DNA from: an uncultured cyanobacterium
GTDB taxonomy: Bacteria; Cyanobacteriota; Cyanobacteriia; PCC-6307; Cyanobiaceae
DNA: 34,698 nucleotides
Assembly (NCBI GenBank): GCA_903882285.1
Contig: CAIRWM010000147.1
Location: 1 to 34,698, forward strand
Direction: 5' to 3'
Translations under genes and position numbers: made by a program
The notes under the pieces: generated by a model
What the model was told of the DNA's origin: nothing
Database searches by the model: none
The model's input: the letters and a program-made list of their open reading frames with translations, nothing else
Part shown: piece after piece, positions 23,775 to 32,086 of the stretch
Layout of the letters: every line of letters begins with the position of its first letter
Numbering within the stretch: position 1 is the first letter of the stretch

Positions 23775-24632
23775 ATGCCGCTTCTGTCCGTGTTCAGCTC
23801 TCCGGGGCCCCTGGTCTTCCAGCTGGGCCCCGTTTCCCTGCGCTGGTACGGACTGCTAATCGCCACGGCGGTCCTGGTGGGCCTGGCCTTGGCGATGCGG
23901 CTGGGACGGCGTCGCAACATCGACCCCGCCCTGATCGCCGATCTGCTGCCGATCCTGGTGATCGGTGCGGTGCTGGGCGCGCGCCTCTACTACGTGCTGC
24001 TCGAGTGGCGCCAGTACAGCGGCCACTGGAGCGATGCCCTCGCCATCTGGCGCGGCGGCATCGCCATCCACGGCGCCCTGATCGGTGGCAGCCTCGCCCT
24101 GGTGCTGTTCTGTCGCTGGCGACGCCAGGCCTTCTGGCCGCTGCTGGATGTGCTCGTCCCCGCCGTGGCCCTGGGCCAGGGGATCGGCCGTTGGGGCAAC
24201 TTCTTCAACTCCGAGGCCTTCGGTCTGCCCACCGATCTGCCCTGGAAGCTCACCATCCCCTGGGAGAACCGCCCGGCACTCTTTCTAAATCAAACCACCT
24301 TCCATCCCACCTTCCTGTATGAGTCGCTCTGGAACCTCGGGGTCTGCGCCCTGCTGCTTCTGCTGTTCCGCCAGGCGAATCGGGGCCGCATCCAGCTACC
24401 GCCAGGCGCCCTCAGCTGCGTCTATCTGATGGCCTACAGCACCGGCCGGGTCTGGATTGAAGGGCTGCGCCTCGATCCGCTCTGCCTGGTGGGCCTCCCC
24501 CCCTTCTGTGAAGGTGGGCTGCGCATGGCCCAGCTGATGAGCCTGCTACTGATCGGCCTGGGCGGCGCCGGTCTCTGGTGGCTGCTCGACCGCCGCCGCC
24601 CCCTGCCAGATCCCAGTGGAGTGACCCCATGA
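23775..24632 (+). CDS. lgt: Phosphatidylglycerol-prolipoprotein diacylglyceryl transferase
   Basis: Lgt attaches diacylglycerol to the lipobox cysteine of prolipoproteins in the inner membrane. The 285-residue protein has about seven membrane helices. Key motifs are [43 protein letters not shown] with the essential His region, and the signature [30 protein letters not shown] is also typical. It starts 23 bases after petA and its stop overlaps the cobM start by four bases. The lipoprotein at 5057-6697 would be one of its clients. Confidence 0.96.
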   Translation: MPLLSVFSSPGPLVFQLGPVSLRWYGLLIATAVLVGLALAMRLGRRRNIDPALIADLLPILVIGAVLGARLYYVLLEWRQYSGHWSDALAIWRGGIAIHGALIGGSLALVLFCRWRRQAFWPLLDVLVPAVALGQGIGRWGNFFNSEAFGLPTDLPWKLTIPWENRPALFLNQTTFHPTFLYESLWNLGVCALLLLLFRQANRGRIQLPPGALSCVYLMAYSTGRVWIEGLRLDPLCLVGLPPFCEGGLRMAQLMSLLLIGLGGAGLWWLLDRRRPLPDPSGVTP

Positions 24633-25396
24633 CCAGCGCCAAGGTGATGATCGTTGGAGCAGGCCCGGGAGCCCCCGACCTGCTCACCCTGAGGGCCGCC
24701 CGGGCGATCGAGCAGGCCGAGGTGCTGGTCTGGACTGACTCGCTGGTGAATCCCCAGATCGCCGCCCTGGCCCCCGAGGGCTGCGAACGCATCCGCACCA
24801 GCACGCTCACCCTCGAGGAGGTGATGGCGGTGGTGCTGGAGCGTGCCGCCGCCGGCCAACAGGTCGTACGCCTGCACGACGGTGACCCCTGCCTCTACGG
24901 CGCCCTGCAGGAGCAGGTCTGCCGGCTGGCCGATGCCGGTCTGGCTGTGGAGGTGGTGCCCGGCCTCAGTGCCTACCAGGCCACTGCCGCCGCCCTCGGC
25001 AGTGAACTCACGATCCCCGGCCTAGTCCAGACCATCGTGCTCAGCCGTGCCGGCGGCCGCACGGGCGTGCCGGAAAAGGAATCCCTGTCCCACCTGGCGG
25101 CCCTGCAAGCTTCCCTCTGCCTCTACCTCAGCGCCCGCCATGTCGAGGAGGTCCAGGCGGAGCTGCTGCGGCACTATCCGGCCGAGACGCCGGTAGCGAT
25201 CGGCTATCGCGTCAGCTGGCCCGAACAGTGGCTCACGGTGGTGCCGCTCAGCGCAATGGCGGCCGTGAGCCGCGAGAAGCAGCTGATCCGCACCACCCTC
25301 TATGTGGTAAGTCCGGCCCTGCAGCCCCCGGGCGAGGCCCGCTCCAAGCTTTATTCCGCCAGCCACAACCACCTGTTCCGCGGCGGCGCCGACTGA
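24629..25396 (+). CDS. cobM: Precorrin-4 C11-methyltransferase
   Basis: CobM methylates C11 of precorrin-4 with S-adenosylmethionine in corrinoid (B12-type) synthesis. The 255-residue protein has the SAM-dependent tetrapyrrole methylase fold: [20 protein letters not shown] at the start, [12 protein letters not shown], the GDP loop [37 protein letters not shown], and [13 protein letters not shown] near the end. The tetrapyrrole substrate is assigned by family resemblance to CobM/CbiF. ATG 24629 overlaps the lgt stop. The next gene starts 10 bases after it, so petC-petA-lgt-cobM and beyond may be one long transcript. Confidence 0.93.
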   Translation: MTSAKVMIVGAGPGAPDLLTLRAARAIEQAEVLVWTDSLVNPQIAALAPEGCERIRTSTLTLEEVMAVVLERAAAGQQVVRLHDGDPCLYGALQEQVCRLADAGLAVEVVPGLSAYQATAAALGSELTIPGLVQTIVLSRAGGRTGVPEKESLSHLAALQASLCLYLSARHVEEVQAELLRHYPAETPVAIGYRVSWPEQWLTVVPLSAMAAVSREKQLIRTTLYVVSPALQPPGEARSKLYSASHNHLFRGGAD

Positions 25397-25406
25397 GCCC
25401 ACCGCC

Positions 25407-26126
25407 ATGGCCGACCCTGCAGACCGGCTGCGGCACCCTCGGCTCGAGGACGACCGGTGCTTCACCTACACGGTGGAGCACCGGGTGCATCGCGGCGCCA
25501 CCGCCGCCTACCTGACCGCCATGGAACGCCTGATGCAGGCGGAACGGCGCTGGCCCGGCTACCGCGACGGCCAGGGCCCCACCCTGGTGCAGCGGGCCCC
25601 ACTCCAGAACCCTGCCAGCGAGACCGCTGATGCGAGCACCCCAGGCGAAGCGGAGGATCTCTGGACCACCCGCATCGTCTGGGACGATCTGGAGTCGTGG
25701 CTGGCCTGGATGGACAGCGAGGAACGGCGCCACATCCTCCAGGCGGAGATGCACGGCGGCTTCAGCTTCCGCGGACGCAGCAACTGGCAGGGCTACGCCC
25801 GCTGGCTCGGCAGGGCCGCAGCGGAGCGCACGCCCATCTGGAAGATGAACCTGATCGTGCTGCTTCTGATCTATCCCACCGTGATGCTGGTCGGGCGGCT
25901 GACGCGCGACTGGCCACTGCAGCGACCGGCCCTGATGCTGATCGGCAACGCAATCACCGTGGCCGTGACAGGCTGGTGGCTGGTCCCTTTCACGGCACGG
26001 GCCTATGCGGGCTGGCTGGACGGACACTGGAGCCAGAGTCAGCGCCGGCGGGCCCTAGTCTCGATTCTGCTGCTGCTGCTCGCTCTGCTGCTGCTGTTCC
26101 AGGCGCTGCCGGCCGGCCTGCTCTGA
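25407..26126 (+). CDS. Monooxygenase-like (ABM fold) protein with C-terminal membrane helices
   Basis: A 239-residue protein in two parts. Residues about 15-140 resemble the antibiotic-biosynthesis-monooxygenase / dimeric ferredoxin-like fold: FTYTVEHRVHRGATAAYLTA, MQAERRWPGYRDGQG, and IVWDDLESWLAWMDSEERRH. Residues about 145-239 hold three hydrophobic segments, including LIVLLLIYPTVMLVGRL, PALMLIGNAITVAVTGWWLV, and VSILLLLLALLLLFQALPAG. This soluble-plus-membrane layout is found in a group of ABM-like proteins of unknown substrate. It starts 10 bases after cobM. The fold assignment is from pattern, and catalytic activity is not implied. Confidence 0.7.
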   Translation: MADPADRLRHPRLEDDRCFTYTVEHRVHRGATAAYLTAMERLMQAERRWPGYRDGQGPTLVQRAPLQNPASETADASTPGEAEDLWTTRIVWDDLESWLAWMDSEERRHILQAEMHGGFSFRGRSNWQGYARWLGRAAAERTPIWKMNLIVLLLIYPTVMLVGRLTRDWPLQRPALMLIGNAITVAVTGWWLVPFTARAYAGWLDGHWSQSQRRRALVSILLLLLALLLLFQALPAGLL

Positions 26127-26167
26127 GGGCGGGAAGATGCAACCTGTCGACTGCGGCGGCGGCGGCC

Positions 26168-27421
26168 CTAGGGCAGGAGGCGCTCCAGCTGGTCGACGAG
26201 GGCAACGGCAATGGCCCGTTTGCCCTCCACACGCACGGCACCGGCAGCACTCACCAGCCAGGCGATCTGCTCGCCGTCCCGCACCTCCTCGGCGCGGTTG
26301 GCCACCACCAGCACCGCCTGGGCCAGCCGGCGGCGAGCCTCACTGAGCAGCTCCTCCTCGCTCACCCCCTGCAACACCTTGAAGGTGACCATCGGCAGCT
26401 GCGGCGCGACAGCTTGCACACGCCCGATTACCTTCTCGGTGGGCTCCAGCTCCAGGCAGAGCGAGGGCTGGCCGCTGGCAATCTTGCCCTCCAGCGGGCG
26501 GCACGGGCGGTAATCGGCCACAGCGGCGGAGAAAATGGCCGCAGCGAGCTTCTCCGGGGCGGACACCGCCGCCAGCACCGCCTCGCGATAGGCGTCATAG
26601 CTGGGCACGCTGCGATGGGGCAGCCAGCTGGGCGGTGGGGCCGAGCCCTCCCCCAGCAGCAGCTGCGGCTCGGCACCGCGCAGCAGCAGCTCCTCAGCGA
26701 TCGCCGTGGCCAGCCGGCCGCTGAAGCGATTCACCAGGCGGCGCACGGCGTCGATCGGCACGGGGGTGGGCCCACCCGTGACGAGGAGGCGTCGGCCGCG
26801 CAGCGGCGAGACGGCCAGCGCACGGCAGACACAGGCCACCAGAACGGGGATGTCGGGCAGGTTGTGCTTGCCATAGGCATCCCGCGGAGCGATCAGATCC
26901 ACCCCCAGCTGCGCCAGCCTGCGGGCATGGCTCTCGAAGACCGAGGTGTGCAGCGAGCCGTGCAGGGTGGGGGCCAGCAGCAGCCGGGTCTGGCCGCGCT
27001 CCAGCCGGCCCAGGGCCGAGGCCAGGGCCGCGCTCACCGGAGTGTCGGCGATGCCGACGGCCAGCTTGGCGATGGTGTTGGCGGTGGCCGGCGCCACCAG
27101 CCAGGCATCAAACGGCTCGGCGTCGGAGAGATGCTCAGCGCGCCAGCTGAGGCTGGTGATCAGCGGCCGGCAGGTGGCCCACTCCAGGGCCTGGGAGCCA
27201 ACGAACTGCAGGGCCTGCTCGCTGCAGAGAGCCGTGACCTCGGCGCCGCGACGCCGCAGGGCGCGAACCAGGTCGGGCGCCCGCAGGGCGGCGATGCCAC
27301 CGGTGACCACCAAGGCGATGCGACGGCCCTGCAGATGGCTGGAGTCGAGCGGCACCTCATGGTCCCCGATCGGCGTCGAGCGCGGTGGCTGAAGGTCCCA
27401 GTCGTGGAAGCCGGTGGACAC
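26168..27421 (-). CDS. coaBC: CoaBC-like phosphopantothenoylcysteine synthetase/decarboxylase, divergent decarboxylase half
   Basis: CoaBC normally joins phosphopantothenate to cysteine (CoaB) and decarboxylates the product with FMN (CoaC) in CoA synthesis. The 417-residue protein (GTG start) has the flavoprotein start RRIALVVTGGIAALRAPDLV and WLVAPATANTIAKLAVGIAD. The CoaB half is clear: LLVTGGPTPVPIDAVRRLVN then RFSGRLATAIAEELLLRG, and later SAAVADYRPCRPLEGKI. In the CoaC half the usual PxMNxxMW motif reads PTLHGSLH (151-158). The ACG..G.GRM clamp with the catalytic Cys is replaced by PRDAYGKHNLPDIP. The synthetase call is good; decarboxylase activity is uncertain. It is convergent to the ABM-like gene. 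Confidence 0.82.
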   Translation of the reverse strand: MSTGFHDWDLQPPRSTPIGDHEVPLDSSHLQGRRIALVVTGGIAALRAPDLVRALRRRGAEVTALCSEQALQFVGSQALEWATCRPLITSLSWRAEHLSDAEPFDAWLVAPATANTIAKLAVGIADTPVSAALASALGRLERGQTRLLLAPTLHGSLHTSVFESHARRLAQLGVDLIAPRDAYGKHNLPDIPVLVACVCRALAVSPLRGRRLLVTGGPTPVPIDAVRRLVNRFSGRLATAIAEELLLRGAEPQLLLGEGSAPPPSWLPHRSVPSYDAYREAVLAAVSAPEKLAAAIFSAAVADYRPCRPLEGKIASGQPSLCLELEPTEKVIGRVQAVAPQLPMVTFKVLQGVSEEELLSEARRRLAQAVLVVANRAEEVRDGEQIAWLVSAAGAVRVEGKRAIAVALVDQLERLLP

Positions 27422-27482
27422 GGGACCGGAGGCGGGCGGGGCGGGGGCGACGCCCCCATCCTGCCCCCCCGGGGAGGGGCGA

Positions 27483-28229
27483 TCAGTCCACGATCCGCAC
27501 GTCGATCACCTCCACGTTGATCACGTCGTCGTCGGCGGTGCCGTCACCGGCACTGGCGTGGGAACGACGGCCCAGTTCCTGGGCGGCGAACTCGCCGAGC
27601 CGACGGGTCATGACATAGTCGATGCCGCCGCCCACCAGACCGCCCACCACCGGAATGACGCGGTGCAGGTTCACCACCCCGCGCTCGCCGAACTTGGTCA
27701 CCAGCTGGAAGCCCACGGCCCGGTTGATCGCCGTGAGCAGGGCGGAGGGTAGCCGGCGCAGCTGGGCCTGGGCGAACTGCTGACTGGCCTTGACTCCCAC
27801 CTGCTTGAGCACCTCCCCGGCCTCCTCTCCCACCAGGGTGAGCAGGATCTGGGTGCGGACAGCTTCGTGCTCGAGATCGAAGCCGTTGAGATGGGCGATG
27901 GCCCCCACCAGCCTGGTCTGGATCACCCAGGTGGCCGTCGCCGCCGCCGGCAGCTGAACGGGCAACAGGGAAAAACCACCGAGGCCGGTGAGGAAGCCGG
28001 TGCCGGCGTTCCAGCGGGCCTGATCCTCGATCAGCTCGTCGACGGCCCGGGCGAAGCCCACCGCCCGCACGCGCTGGCGGTAGTCCTCGGCGACTTCCTG
28101 CGCCGACTTGAAGCGGAAGGCGTGCTTACCGCTGAGGGGGTTGGCGACCGGTGCCCCCTCAATGCCCCAGCGCACGATCGCGGTGACCACGTCGGTGGCC
28201 CAGACCTGGGGGTCGAGGGCAGGGGCCAT
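27483..28229 (-). CDS. EcsC family protein
   Basis: A 248-residue protein matching the EcsC family, named after a Bacillus gene beside the EcsAB transporter and of unknown biochemical role. Visible pattern: ANPLSGKHAFRFKSAQEVAE at the N-terminus, then WNAGTGFLTGLGGFSLLPVQ, LPAAATATWVIQTRLVGAIA, LTLVGEEAGEVLKQVG, and VIPVVGGLVGGGIDYVMTRR with Gly-rich amphipathic helices. It ends in an acidic Asp/Val-rich tail (DDDVINVEVIDVRIVD). No signal peptide is seen. It is separated from coaBC by 61 bases and from mqo by 28 bases on the same strand. Confidence 0.83.
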   Translation of the reverse strand: MAPALDPQVWATDVVTAIVRWGIEGAPVANPLSGKHAFRFKSAQEVAEDYRQRVRAVGFARAVDELIEDQARWNAGTGFLTGLGGFSLLPVQLPAAATATWVIQTRLVGAIAHLNGFDLEHEAVRTQILLTLVGEEAGEVLKQVGVKASQQFAQAQLRRLPSALLTAINRAVGFQLVTKFGERGVVNLHRVIPVVGGLVGGGIDYVMTRRLGEFAAQELGRRSHASAGDGTADDDVINVEVIDVRIVD

Positions 28230-28257
28230 GGCCGATCAGGCACAGGGACGCTTCAAG

Positions 28258-29811
28258 CTAGGAATCCGAAGCCTCGCTGCCCCGTCCCTGAGCCACCGAG
28301 ACGACCGCCCCGGAGGGCCGGTTTTCCGGTCCGGGCGGGAACGCCTCGGCCCCGGGCTCGCCCGCCACCAGTTCGCGCTCGAGCCGCTGGTGATCGAAGC
28401 GACAGCCGAGCCGGGCGGCGATCGCCTCCAGATCGCGGGCGGCATTGCCAAGGCAGCAGGTGCCGCCGGGGGAAGGGGTGACGTTGAAGACCAGTCCTGG
28501 AATCGCCGCAATGCTCACCTCACCGAGCATCAACCGGCGCTGGGCCTTGTCGATCAGCTGGGGCCGCACCCCGCCGTAGCCCTCGGCGAAGCGCAGGTCG
28601 TCGAGCTGCATCGACGGCACGATCTTGCGGGCATCGGCAAGGAACAGGCGACGCCGCAGCCAGGGCACCTCGAACAGCAGGTTGCGCAGGATGTAATTGC
28701 GGATGTCGGCAACGCCGAACAGCTGCCACAGCACGGCCAGCACGGCCCAGTCGAGCCGCAGCACCTGCAGGAACTCCCAGAAGGAGGCCGGCCGGTAGCG
28801 CTCCAGCAGCGGCAGCAGCAGGGCGGTGGGCCCGAAGCGGGTCTTGCCGGGGGCGCGCACGTCCGGGTCGCCGTGGATAGCGGCGAAGGGGAGCTTGTCG
28901 TTCTGCACCGTGTAGACCTTGCCGCGCAGCAGGTCGGGGGTGAAGTAGAAGCTGCCGGCCACCGGCAGACAGGAATACTGCAGCCCAAAGCCCATGTGCT
29001 GGGCCATCAACAGGCTGTGGGCCCCGGCGTTGACAACCACATGACGAGCGCGCAGGCGCCGCGGACCGTCGGCTCCCTGGAGCTCCACCAGGAAGCTCGC
29101 AGGATCGCCGGGATCGGGGCCCTCGGGCACGATCCGCTCCACGGTGGTGTTCAGCCGCACGGCGACGCTGCGATCCGTAGCGGCAACGGCCCGGTGGGCC
29201 TGGCTCACGAACGACTCCGCCAGCGCCTCGTAGTCCACAGCGGTGGGCGAATGGCGGATGCCGATCGCCACGATCTCCTCGGGACGAGGCTGGCCGTCGA
29301 CGAGGGCCACAGCCGGCTCCCACGCGGCGATCTGCTCCTTCTCCAGCAGCTCCATGGCCGGGAAGTGGGGGGAGAAACTGAGGAAGCGCTGGCGAAGGAA
29401 GGCACACTCCCGTTCACCCACGGCCAGCACCATTTTCGGGGTACGGAAGACACAGCGATCCGCCTCTTCCGGCGGCAGCAGAGTGGCGTAGTGGCCAATC
29501 ATGGCGGCGGTGCGCTGCACCTTGAGGGCCTTCTCCAGGGTGTAGTTGGTCTCGATGTCGCCGCAGTGAATCGTCTGACTGTTGTTGGTGGCCCTGGAAT
29601 TCACCTGCGCCAGCTGGCTATAGCGCTCCACCAGGGTGACGTGGGCCAGATCCGTGTAGCGGGCGAGCTCGAACAGCAGGGCTGTACCGCACACGCCCCC
29701 TCCCACAATCAGCACATCGGTGCAGGCGATTCCCCCATCACAGCCCGGACTGGGCCCCGGGCTGGGGGAGGGGAAGTGGGGCATTGGGGAGGGTGGGACC
29801 GCTTGGCTCAC
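28258..29811 (-). CDS. mqo: FAD-dependent malate:quinone oxidoreductase-like protein
   Basis: Mqo oxidises malate to oxaloacetate at the membrane and passes electrons to quinone. The 517-residue protein has a Pro/Ser-rich N-terminus (PPSPMPHFPSPSPGPSPG), then the FAD loop CTDVLIVGGGVCGTALLFEL. Family features follow: AQVNSRATNNSQTIHCGDIE, the helix TLEKALKVQRTAAMIG, later RARHVVVNAGAHSLLMAQHM, and the C-terminal GLVFNVTPSPGGTCCLGNAA. Length is near the family norm plus tails. The dehydrogenase class is clear; malate as substrate is by resemblance to Mqo, and another 2-hydroxyacid is possible. It probably shares a transcript with the EcsC gene. Confidence 0.82.
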   Translation of the reverse strand: MSQAVPPSPMPHFPSPSPGPSPGCDGGIACTDVLIVGGGVCGTALLFELARYTDLAHVTLVERYSQLAQVNSRATNNSQTIHCGDIETNYTLEKALKVQRTAAMIGHYATLLPPEEADRCVFRTPKMVLAVGERECAFLRQRFLSFSPHFPAMELLEKEQIAAWEPAVALVDGQPRPEEIVAIGIRHSPTAVDYEALAESFVSQAHRAVAATDRSVAVRLNTTVERIVPEGPDPGDPASFLVELQGADGPRRLRARHVVVNAGAHSLLMAQHMGFGLQYSCLPVAGSFYFTPDLLRGKVYTVQNDKLPFAAIHGDPDVRAPGKTRFGPTALLLPLLERYRPASFWEFLQVLRLDWAVLAVLWQLFGVADIRNYILRNLLFEVPWLRRRLFLADARKIVPSMQLDDLRFAEGYGGVRPQLIDKAQRRLMLGEVSIAAIPGLVFNVTPSPGGTCCLGNAARDLEAIAARLGCRFDHQRLERELVAGEPGAEAFPPGPENRPSGAVVSVAQGRGSEASDS

Positions 29812-29844
29812 CTAGGCGCGCGCCGAAGCTCCCATCGTGCAGGA

Positions 29845-30315
29845 TCACGGATCGAAGGCACCCTCCAGGGACGGGCCGAAGGACAAGCCCCCCGCAGCGG
29901 GAGCCCAGAGGGAGAGCCCCCCTGGCGGCGCCGGCGCCACGGGGCTGAGCCAGGCGGTGACGCGCTGACCCCGCTTCAGCCTCGGGATCGGGCTGGGACC
30001 CGGCATAGGCGGATCGCTGGCGGGCGGACGGCTGTACTGGATCTCGATGCGCCGGCCCGGCCGCAGCGGGTCAACGCTGGACTGACGGCGCACCCGAAGC
30101 ACGCGGGCCCGCAGGCGCTGCTGCAGCCCGAGGACGCGGACCTGCTCGACCTCGATCTCGACCACCATCGGCGCCTCACGCTGCTGCTGGCCATAGACCC
30201 AGGGCGGCAGCTCAGCCCGGCCAGGCCCGGGGAGCGCCACGCCGATGGCCCCAGCCGTGAGCAGAGCGGCGACCGCAGCGACAACGCTTTGCTGGCGGGG
30301 GAACGGCAACGGCAT
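29845..30315 (-). CDS. Secreted hypothetical protein
   Basis: A 156-residue protein with a signal peptide (SVVAAVAALLTAGAIGVALP, cleavage plausible after GRA). The mature N-terminus reads ELPPWVYGQQQREAPMVVEI. The body is a run of beta-strand-like sequence: VVEIEVEQVRVLGLQQRLRA, RVLRVRRQSS, RIEIQYSRPP, and LKRGQRVTAWLSPV. This suggests a small beta-barrel in the periplasm or lumen. I do not recognise a named family. It lies upstream of mqo on the same strand with a 33-base gap, and is divergent from the PCC-glutaredoxin gene. Confidence 0.68.
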   Translation of the reverse strand: MPLPFPRQQSVVAAVAALLTAGAIGVALPGPGRAELPPWVYGQQQREAPMVVEIEVEQVRVLGLQQRLRARVLRVRRQSSVDPLRPGRRIEIQYSRPPASDPPMPGPSPIPRLKRGQRVTAWLSPVAPAPPGGLSLWAPAAGGLSFGPSLEGAFDP

Positions 30316-30371
30316 CCGGATAACGATGGTGAGGGCCCACGTAGCCTGACCGTCCTTAGGGATCTTCCACC

Positions 30372-30962
30372 ATGCGCTGCCTGCCGCTTCACCTCGATGC
30401 CGGCAGCGACGTGCGCCGCAGCCTGGAACAGCTGGCCCAGCAGCAGAACGCCAACGGCTTCGTGCTGAGCGTGGTGGGAAACCTGTCGGTGGCGGCCTTC
30501 CAGTGCCCAGGCCAGGCCGCGCCGACCGTGCTCAGCGGCGAGCTGGAGATCATCACCCTCCAGGGCACGCTCGCCCCTGGGGGCGTGCATCTGCATCTCA
30601 GCTTCTCCGACGGCAACTGCCAGGTGTGGGGCGGCCACCTCGAGCCCGGCAGCCTGATCCTGCGCGGTGCCGACGTGCTGGTGGGCCTGTTCGATGAGCC
30701 AGCGCCCCGGGATGCCGAAGCAGCCGCTGCAGCGGCCCGTCAGCAGCCTCGCGTGGCCCTGGCCGTGCGGCCTGGTTGTCCCTATTCCTATCGGGCCCTG
30801 CGCCTGCTCCGTACCCTTGGCATCCCCCACGAGCTGGTGGAGCCCAGCGTCGGAGCCAGCGTGCCCCAGGTGTTCCTCGACGGCGTGCTGATCGGCGGCT
30901 ACGACGCCCTCGCCGAGCTCCATGGCCGCGGCGAGCTCGAGGGTCTGCGCACGGGACTCTGA
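30372..30962 (+). CDS. PCC/DUF296 domain fused to a glutaredoxin-like domain
   Basis: A 196-residue two-domain protein. Residues 1-110 match the PCC (DUF296) fold of AT-hook/PD1-like proteins: GFVLSVVGNLSVAAFQCPGQ, SGELEIITLQGTLAPGGVHL, HLSFSDGNCQVWGGHLEPGS, with the HLH (73-75) and GGH (87-89) histidines usual for the metal site. After an Ala/Arg linker, residues 127-196 form a glutaredoxin-like domain: VALAVRPGCPYSYRALRLLR with CPYS at 136-139, VPQVFLDGVLIGGYDALAEL with the cis-Pro and GG motifs. Only the first active-site Cys is present, so it would work monothiol-style. No frameshift or stop separates the halves, so the fusion is real in this sequence. Confidence 0.85.
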   Translation: MRCLPLHLDAGSDVRRSLEQLAQQQNANGFVLSVVGNLSVAAFQCPGQAAPTVLSGELEIITLQGTLAPGGVHLHLSFSDGNCQVWGGHLEPGSLILRGADVLVGLFDEPAPRDAEAAAAAARQQPRVALAVRPGCPYSYRALRLLRTLGIPHELVEPSVGASVPQVFLDGVLIGGYDALAELHGRGELEGLRTGL

Positions 30963-30974
30963 GCCGTTGCACGA

Positions 30975-31823
30975 TCAGCGTAGGAAGAAGACCACGGCGA
31001 TGGCGACGCCGAAGAGCACAACCAGGGCGCGCAGCAGTCCGGCATTCACCCGGCCGGCCAGGCGGCCACCCAGCGCACCGCCCAGCAGGGCCGCCACGGC
31101 CATCACCGCCGCGGTCCCCCAGGCCACCTGGCCCGAGCCCAGGAACCAGCCCGCCGCAGAGAGATTGGTGCCGAAGGCCAGCGCCTGCTTAAGACCGTTG
31201 AGCCGCGGCAGGCTGTCATCAAGCGTCAGCGCCAGCGCCGCCAGCACGATCACACTGAGCCCGGCGCCGAAATAGCCGCCATAGATCGCCGCCAGGAACA
31301 CCGGCAGCAGGGCCCAGCCCTCGGACGGCGAGCGCCCCTGGGCCTGGGCACGACGCAGCAACCAGGTGCGCAGCGGCGCCTGGATGGCCAGCAGGCCAGA
31401 GCCGAGCAGGATCAGCCAGGGCACCAGGCCGTCGAACAGGGTGGCACTGGTCCGCAGCAGCAGCAGGGCGCCGACGAGCCCCCCCAGGGCGGCGGCCGGC
31501 AGCAACCGCCGCAGCCGGTGGCCCTGACCGGCCAGATCGCTGCGCTGACCGAGCGTGGCGCCGAGATAGCCCGGCAACAGGGCCACGGTGTTGGTCACGT
31601 TGGCGACCAGCGGCGGCAGACCCAAGGCCGTGAGGGCTGGAAAACTGATCAGCGAGCCGCCGCCGGCCAGGGCATTGACCAGTCCGGCGGTGAGGGCCGC
31701 CAGGGCCACTCCAATCCAGTCAGTTACACGCCCCGTGCCCCCACTCCAGGAGATTCCAGCCCAGGGAACATCACTCCATGGAATTCCATTCGGCACAGCG
31801 GGGGCACAGCGCCAGGCGAGCAT
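30975..31823 (-). CDS. TauE/SafE family membrane permease
   Basis: A 282-residue integral membrane protein. The family core starts at about residue 37: [20 protein letters not shown] then [20 protein letters not shown] and [11 protein letters not shown]. The second repeat has [40 protein letters not shown] and [13 protein letters not shown]. About eight helices are expected. TauE/SafE members export or import sulfite, sulfonates or other organic anions; the substrate is unknown here. ATG 31823 gives an N-terminus with an odd Trp-rich repeat ([16 protein letters not shown]) that looks unconserved. GTG 31709 is an alternative start nearer the family core. It is convergent to the fusion gene. 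Confidence 0.87.
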   Translation of the reverse strand: MLAWRCAPAVPNGIPWSDVPWAGISWSGGTGRVTDWIGVALAALTAGLVNALAGGGSLISFPALTALGLPPLVANVTNTVALLPGYLGATLGQRSDLAGQGHRLRRLLPAAALGGLVGALLLLRTSATLFDGLVPWLILLGSGLLAIQAPLRTWLLRRAQAQGRSPSEGWALLPVFLAAIYGGYFGAGLSVIVLAALALTLDDSLPRLNGLKQALAFGTNLSAAGWFLGSGQVAWGTAAVMAVAALLGGALGGRLAGRVNAGLLRALVVLFGVAIAVVFFLR

Positions 31824-31899
31824 GGCCTGCCGGCAGCCGTGAGGTAATCTCCGAAGGCGGCGTCGCGGCTGGCCAGCTCAGCCCATCACGAAGCACCAC

Positions 31900-31971
<72 letters not shown>

Positions 31972-32086
31972 TATAAACCCCATCAAACCAAACTGAAGAT
32001 GCTGCGGTGCAGGCATTTTCAGGGTTCTTGTAGCCGTTGAAAGCCCCCCTGGCCATACTGCGATCGCCTCCCAGCCCTGCGATCCC

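Noticed and set aside
28108..30468. 786-codon plus-strand frame opposite EcsC and mqo
   Set aside because: His/Gln/Gly-rich shadow frame. The minus strand carries EcsC, Mqo and a signal-peptide protein over the same span.
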